A DNA stretch of 34,300 nucleotides, taken from NCBI GenBank assembly GCA_003987775.1, contig RXJD01000098.1, positions 1-34,300 on the forward strand, in the 5' to 3' direction. Source of the stretch: Mycobacterium sp. (lineage in GTDB: Bacteria; Actinomycetota; Actinomycetes; Mycobacteriales; Mycobacteriaceae). Both the position numbers and the translations under genes were made by a program. Positions 31,399-34,300 of the stretch are shown piece after piece. The notes under the pieces are model-generated. The model was given only the letters and a program-made list of their open reading frames with translations, did not search any database and was not told the origin of the DNA. Every line of letters starts with the position of its first letter. The first letter of the stretch is position 1.

Positions 31399-32889
31399 TC
31401 AGTTGACCTTCAGCAGTGTCATGAGGCCGTAGTCCATGTGGATCTGCTGGTGACAATGCAGTAGCGACAGGCCCGGCTGGTCGGCGACGAAGTCGACCTC
31501 CATGGTCTGGTAGCCGCCCAGCATGGCCACGTCCTTGCGCACGCCGCTCGTCGGGGCTCCGGCGAAGCGCGTGATCTCAAACGTGTGCCGGTGCAGGTGC
31601 ATCGGGTGCATGTCGTCAGTGGCGTTACGAAAGCGCAGTCGGTACCGCTTGTTCATCTGCAGGTCCAACACCGGACCGTCCATGGAGAACGGCGTGCCGT
31701 TGAAAGTCCAGACGTTGAAGCCGCTGTCGGCGGCGTTGCGTTTCTCGATCAGCAGATCAAGGGTCTGATCCGGTTGCGCCACCGGCGCCGGGCGGGGCGG
31801 GGCGAAGAGTCGGTAGTCCCAGGTGAACTCGGGGGGTGGCAGCCACCGCGGATCCCCGCTCTGTCCGGCGTACTCCACGACGATGCCCATTCCATGGCCG
31901 CGGTCGTCGTCGGACAGGTCACCGAGCACCCACACTCCGGGATTGGTCATCGTGACGATTGCCGAAATCCGTTCGGCCGCACCGAGCCACAGCACCGGCA
32001 CCGTCGCGGGGTGGGGAACCGGGTTGCCGTCCAGGGCAATCACCTCGAAGGCATGTCCGGGCAGCGCGAGGCTGCGGGTCTCGGTGGCGCTGCCATTGAG
32101 CACGTGCAACAGCACTCGCTGGCCGGTCCGCACCCGGATGGGGTCGCCGTGGCCAAGCATGCGCCCGTTGATAGCGAACGCGCCGTAGCTGACCTCGTAT
32201 CCGTGCGGGTCACCGCGGTTCAGCGACGCGTTCATGGCGGATTCGCCTTTTTCTTTGAGGTCGGGGTCTTCGTCACCGGCCAGAAATGAGGCGGCCATGT
32301 CGCCTCCGCGGCTGAAGACGGGCTGAAATTCCTTGAGTGTCAGAAAGATTTCCTGGTCGTAGCGTCCCGGGTTCTCTTTGGGTTCGATAAAGACCGGGCC
32401 GACCAGCCCGCTGTACTGCCCCCGCGAGAGATCGGCGCGCGGCACGACGTGGGTGTGATAGAAGCGGAAACCGGCCGGTCCTGGGATGAAGGAAATCCGC
32501 CGCATACCATGCGCGGGAATGTCCGGCGTCCCCTCCTCGGCGGCACCGTCGACATCGACCCCGACATGCTGGCCGTGCCAGTGCAACTGCTCGGGAGTGC
32601 CGGTGTCGTTGTAGATGTCCACCCAGGTCCGTTGGCCCTCTTTGAATCGCACGAGCGGGCCGGGGAACTGGCCGTTGTAGAGCACGGTAGACACGATCTG
32701 ATCGGGCGCCAATTCCACCGTGCCGGTGCCGATTCGCAGCGTGTAGTCCGGTTTACCGCCAGGCGGGGACGGTGCCGCAGGCCGAGAGCAGCCCGATGCG
32801 ACGCCGGCCAACCCGGCCGCACCGCCCGCGGCGAGCACGGCGGCGGTACCGCTGAACTTCAGGAAGTCGCGCCGGGTGCCGCTGCTCAT
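31399..32889 (-). CDS. Tat-exported multicopper oxidase (lipoprotein)
   Basis: A 496-residue three-domain copper oxidase. The Tat motif is TRRDFLKFS at the start, and a lipobox follows (ASGC, Cys 34), so it is exported folded and lipid-anchored. All four copper-binding motifs are seen: HWHGQH, FYHTHVV, HPMHLHRH and HCHQQIHMDYGLM, with the type 1 Cys, His and Met in the last. Such enzymes oxidise Cu(I) or Fe(II) and protect against metal stress, similar to CueO or MmcO. ATG 32889 overlaps the stop of the upstream small gene as ATGA. Confidence 0.95.
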   Translation of the reverse strand: MSSGTRRDFLKFSGTAAVLAAGGAAGLAGVASGCSRPAAPSPPGGKPDYTLRIGTGTVELAPDQIVSTVLYNGQFPGPLVRFKEGQRTWVDIYNDTGTPEQLHWHGQHVGVDVDGAAEEGTPDIPAHGMRRISFIPGPAGFRFYHTHVVPRADLSRGQYSGLVGPVFIEPKENPGRYDQEIFLTLKEFQPVFSRGGDMAASFLAGDEDPDLKEKGESAMNASLNRGDPHGYEVSYGAFAINGRMLGHGDPIRVRTGQRVLLHVLNGSATETRSLALPGHAFEVIALDGNPVPHPATVPVLWLGAAERISAIVTMTNPGVWVLGDLSDDDRGHGMGIVVEYAGQSGDPRWLPPPEFTWDYRLFAPPRPAPVAQPDQTLDLLIEKRNAADSGFNVWTFNGTPFSMDGPVLDLQMNKRYRLRFRNATDDMHPMHLHRHTFEITRFAGAPTSGVRKDVAMLGGYQTMEVDFVADQPGLSLLHCHQQIHMDYGLMTLLKVN

Positions 32890-33056
32890 TTCGCCCCGGC
32901 GGAGGTGAACAGTTCGTCCGGGTTGCTGGACGGGTCATCGAGCACGATCTGGCGCCGCCCGGGTCCGGCGAGGTGGGTGGTGGAGAAGTCGAAGGCGGCT
33001 GCCACATCGTCGACGAGGTGACGGACACTGACCATGCTGTCGTCGAGATCGGTCAC
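32886..33056 (-). CDS. Internally deleted VOC (glyoxalase-fold) protein, 56 aa
   Basis: GTG 33056 has GGGGGAG at good spacing and the stop overlaps the next gene as ATGA, so the frame is well placed for translation. The product reads MVSVRHLVDDVAAAFDFSTTHLAGPGRRQIVLDDPSSNPDELFTSAG if split at THL: the first half matches the start of a vicinal-oxygen-chelate protein (VSVRYxVDDVxxAIDFYTTHLGF) and the second its end (GPGGRQILLxDPxGNPVELFQPAG). Roughly the central 70-80 residues are missing, with the frame kept. The fold cannot form from this alone. It may now serve mainly to couple translation of the oxidase gene. Confidence 0.65.
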   Translation of the reverse strand: MTDLDDSMVSVRHLVDDVAAAFDFSTTHLAGPGRRQIVLDDPSSNPDELFTSAGAK

Positions 33057-33069
33057 AATGCTGCTCCCC

Positions 33070-33834
33070 CTATGCTTTTCGGGCCGCTGTCATGGCTTGA
33101 GCGAGGTAGCGGATGCGATCGTGCAAGTCGGCCGCCACCGCACGGAAGGCCGCATAGCCCGCCCGTCCGGCGCCCGCAGTAGCCGGATCCGCGACGCTCC
33201 AATGGATGGCTTGCCCGCCGGGAAACTCGGGGCAGATCTCGCGAGCCTTATCACACACGGTGATGACGTAGTCGAACCGACGCCTGAGTAGCTCCTCGAG
33301 GTGCTTACTGCGCCGGCCGGTCACATCGATCCCGTACTCGCGTAACACTCGGAATGTATTGGGGTGGATCGGTTTTGGACTGGACCCTGCACTTGCCACC
33401 CGTGCCCGCCGACCGGCGGCCTGTTGCAGCAATGCCTCGGCAATCTGCGAGCGGCTGCTGTTGCCGGTGCACACGAACAACACACGCACCGGAGTTGACC
33501 CGCGAGCGGGAACCGTCGGGGATGCAGTCGCCAACCCGGGGTGCAGCGCTGCACCCGTTGCGGCGAGCAGCTGTGCGCAGTGGACCAGCTCGATTCGGTA
33601 GTAGCTGTCGCGGCCGTCGGCCGAGCTGCGCCGCATCGACACCAAACCGCCGGCACGCAACCGGCCCAGGTGGTATGACACCGCGTTCTGCGGCTGTCCG
33701 ACCAACTCGGTCAACTCGCCCACGCGCCGGTCGCTGCGCGCCAGCTCGGACAGCAGCCGCCACCGCAGTGGCTCGCCGGCCAGCCGCAAAAATTCCGGCG
33801 GCGAGGTGTCTGCCACCACTGTGCCAGGATCCAT
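33070..33834 (-). CDS. ArsR repressor fused to arsenate reductase-like phosphatase
   Basis: A 254-residue fusion. Residues 1-100 are an ArsR-type winged helix (LAGEPLRWRLLSELARSDRRVGELTELVGQPQNAVSYHLGRLRAGGLV). From about 115 follows a low-molecular-weight phosphatase/arsenate reductase domain with the CX5R loop C122-R128 (VCTGNSSRSQIAEAL), a second Cys pair in VCDKAREICPEF and the acid in HWSVADPA. The fusion type occurs in actinobacteria. ATG 33834 has an ArsR-like operator just upstream. It heads the minus-strand operon with the VOC remnant, copper oxidase and ABC genes. Sensing and detoxifying arsenic, or another thiol-reactive stress, is the inferred role. No arsenite exporter gene is in the window. 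Confidence 0.92.
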   Translation of the reverse strand: MDPGTVVADTSPPEFLRLAGEPLRWRLLSELARSDRRVGELTELVGQPQNAVSYHLGRLRAGGLVSMRRSSADGRDSYYRIELVHCAQLLAATGAALHPGLATASPTVPARGSTPVRVLFVCTGNSSRSQIAEALLQQAAGRRARVASAGSSPKPIHPNTFRVLREYGIDVTGRRSKHLEELLRRRFDYVITVCDKAREICPEFPGGQAIHWSVADPATAGAGRAGYAAFRAVAADLHDRIRYLAQAMTAARKA

Positions 33835-33848
33835 GGACCTGAAAATAC

Positions 33849-33864
33849 ATCAACTGGGATTGAT
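33849..33864. promoter_or_regulatory. ArsR-type operator
   Basis: ATCAA-N6-TTGAT, a symmetric site 15 bases upstream of the ArsR-fusion start codon. The arms match the known ArsR/SmtB consensus half-sites. Autoregulation is the likely function. Confidence 0.6.
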
Positions 33865-33948
33865 ACGAATGGCCGCCCGAGTGCGCCGGAAGCCTACTTG
33901 AGACGCCCTCGAGTCGCCGCGGCGCCGATAGGCCAGAATCACTGGAAA

Positions 33949-33995
33949 TGGAATAGAGGGGGCGGGATCGAACCGCCGACCTTCCGCTTCTAGGT
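33949..33995 (-). tRNA. 3' tRNA fragment (T-arm and acceptor end), possible att site
   Basis: On the minus strand the sequence reads GGCGG-TTCGATC-CCGCC, a perfect T-arm with its seven-base loop, followed by CCCTCTATTCCA, which ends in CCA. The upstream part does not form an anticodon arm with a normal loop, and no complementary acceptor 5' strand is found at the expected distance, so the 5' half is missing. Such 3' pieces are left where elements integrate into tRNA genes. By its orientation the element would lie to the right of it. Confidence 0.4.
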
Positions 33996-34213
33996 CGAGG
34001 ATTCTTGACACGCCGGGTTTGTTGCCGAACACGCTGCGTCTCCCGCTGACGGCCTAATCGGCTGATGCCAGCGATCCTCAATATCTCTCGGCGTGTCGCG
34101 GGCACTAACGTCGAATAACGTCCAAGCTTGGCGGAGCTACTGCGGACGCGGCCTACAGTCGTCGCGTCGGCTCGATAACTATGTCCAGCTCCCCTAGGCC
34201 AAAGGTGCAGTCC
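33996..34213. other. Non-coding stretch between tRNA fragment and IS element
   Basis: About 220 bases without a supported gene. GACACGCCG at 34007-34015 is repeated as its reverse complement at 34089-34097. Otherwise nothing clear. Confidence 0.4.
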
Positions 34214-34300
34214 TGAATCGCCCTGGAAATCCCGGAGGCTCCTGACCTTGGAAACGAGGATGCAGGTATGCCGAAGGAACAATTGTCTGGGAAGCCCACG
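34214..34300 (+). mobile_element. Left end of an IS6110-like IS3-family element (cut by window end)
   Basis: The 28 bases 34214-34241 start TGAATCGCCCTGG and end CCCGGAGGCTC. They follow the terminal repeat of IS6110 (TGAACCGCCCCGG...TCCGGAGACTC, from memory) with few differences. An ATG follows 26 bases later, as expected for the first transposase frame. The rest of the element is outside the window. Confidence 0.7.
34268..34300 (+). CDS. Start of IS3-family transposase OrfA (partial)
   Basis: ATG 34268 opens a frame to the window end (MPKEQLSGKPT), with GAGGATGCAGG upstream. Only 11 residues are visible. The assignment rests on the terminal repeat just before it. Confidence 0.5.
   Translation, partial: MPKEQLSGKPT

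Noticed and set aside
33949-34030. Complete functional tRNA gene
   Set aside because: Only the T-arm and acceptor 3' strand are supported; no matching 5' acceptor strand, D-arm or regular anticodon loop.
1-34300. CRISPR array, rRNA genes, riboswitch
   Set aside because: No regularly spaced direct repeats, no rRNA sequence and no recognisable cobalamin or other riboswitch core were seen, even upstream of the B12 mutase genes.

Overview
The window looks like a chromosomal segment of a slow-growing-type, non-tuberculous Mycobacterium. The evidence is one MmpL transporter, a PE-family protein with a serine-hydrolase domain, a CFP21-like cutinase, an F420-type LLM oxidoreductase, paired FadE dehydrogenases, a lipoprotein of the PknH-sensor type, GTG starts and leaderless promoters, high GC, and at the right edge the terminal repeat of an IS6110-like IS3-family element.

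Left part (1-7859, + strand). After the 3' end of a large AfsR/LuxR-type TPR regulator and a gene-poor, visibly less GC-rich stretch come three co-directional genes: a long MmpL exporter, a protein that matches UDP-sulfoquinovose synthase (SqdB/SQD1) along its whole length, and a GT4 glycosyltransferase that matches sulfolipid synthase (SqdX/SQD2). SqdB would make UDP-sulfoquinovose from UDP-glucose and sulfite, SqdX would move sulfoquinovose onto a lipid, and the MmpL could export the product. I read this as a putative sulfoquinovosyl-glycolipid locus, the most interesting thing in the window. sqdB seems to start at a rare ATT codon.

Middle part (7888-20285, mostly - strand). This is a coenzyme-A island: a MeaB-type GTPase, enoyl-CoA hydratase, two FadE subunits, an acyl-CoA ligase, a [2Fe-2S] ferredoxin, a small EthD/Dabb-like protein, a type III CoA-transferase, an LLM oxidoreductase, and a two-subunit B12-dependent acyl-CoA mutase with a substrate-binding Arg but an altered active-site aromatic position. 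A GAGAA-N5-TTCTC palindrome occurs in both the meaB and the fadD/ferredoxin divergent promoters, with a half-site at the mutase promoter, suggesting one regulon. A hydrolase, a transglutaminase-like protein and a CsbD-like protein lie inside this part.

Right part (20645-33834). A cutinase, a methyltransferase, a VanX-like lipoprotein and a CocE-type hydrolase (the last two divergent around a perfect 20-bp palindrome), a PknH-sensor-like lipoprotein, a TetR regulator followed by heme oxygenase (with a decayed second heme-oxygenase tail), a GlsB-type membrane protein, a small Cys-rich protein and a PE-hydrolase. Then a minus-strand metal/oxidative-stress operon: ArsR-ArsC fusion, internally deleted VOC protein, Tat-exported multicopper oxidase, and a FetA/FetB-type ABC exporter whose permease is frameshifted.

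Right edge (33949-34300). A 3' tRNA-like fragment, then an IS6110-like terminal repeat and the start of its first reading frame, suggesting the edge of a mobile region. Several genes carry clean internal deletions (histidine kinase, VOC protein) or frameshifts (FetB), so this genome shows active gene decay.
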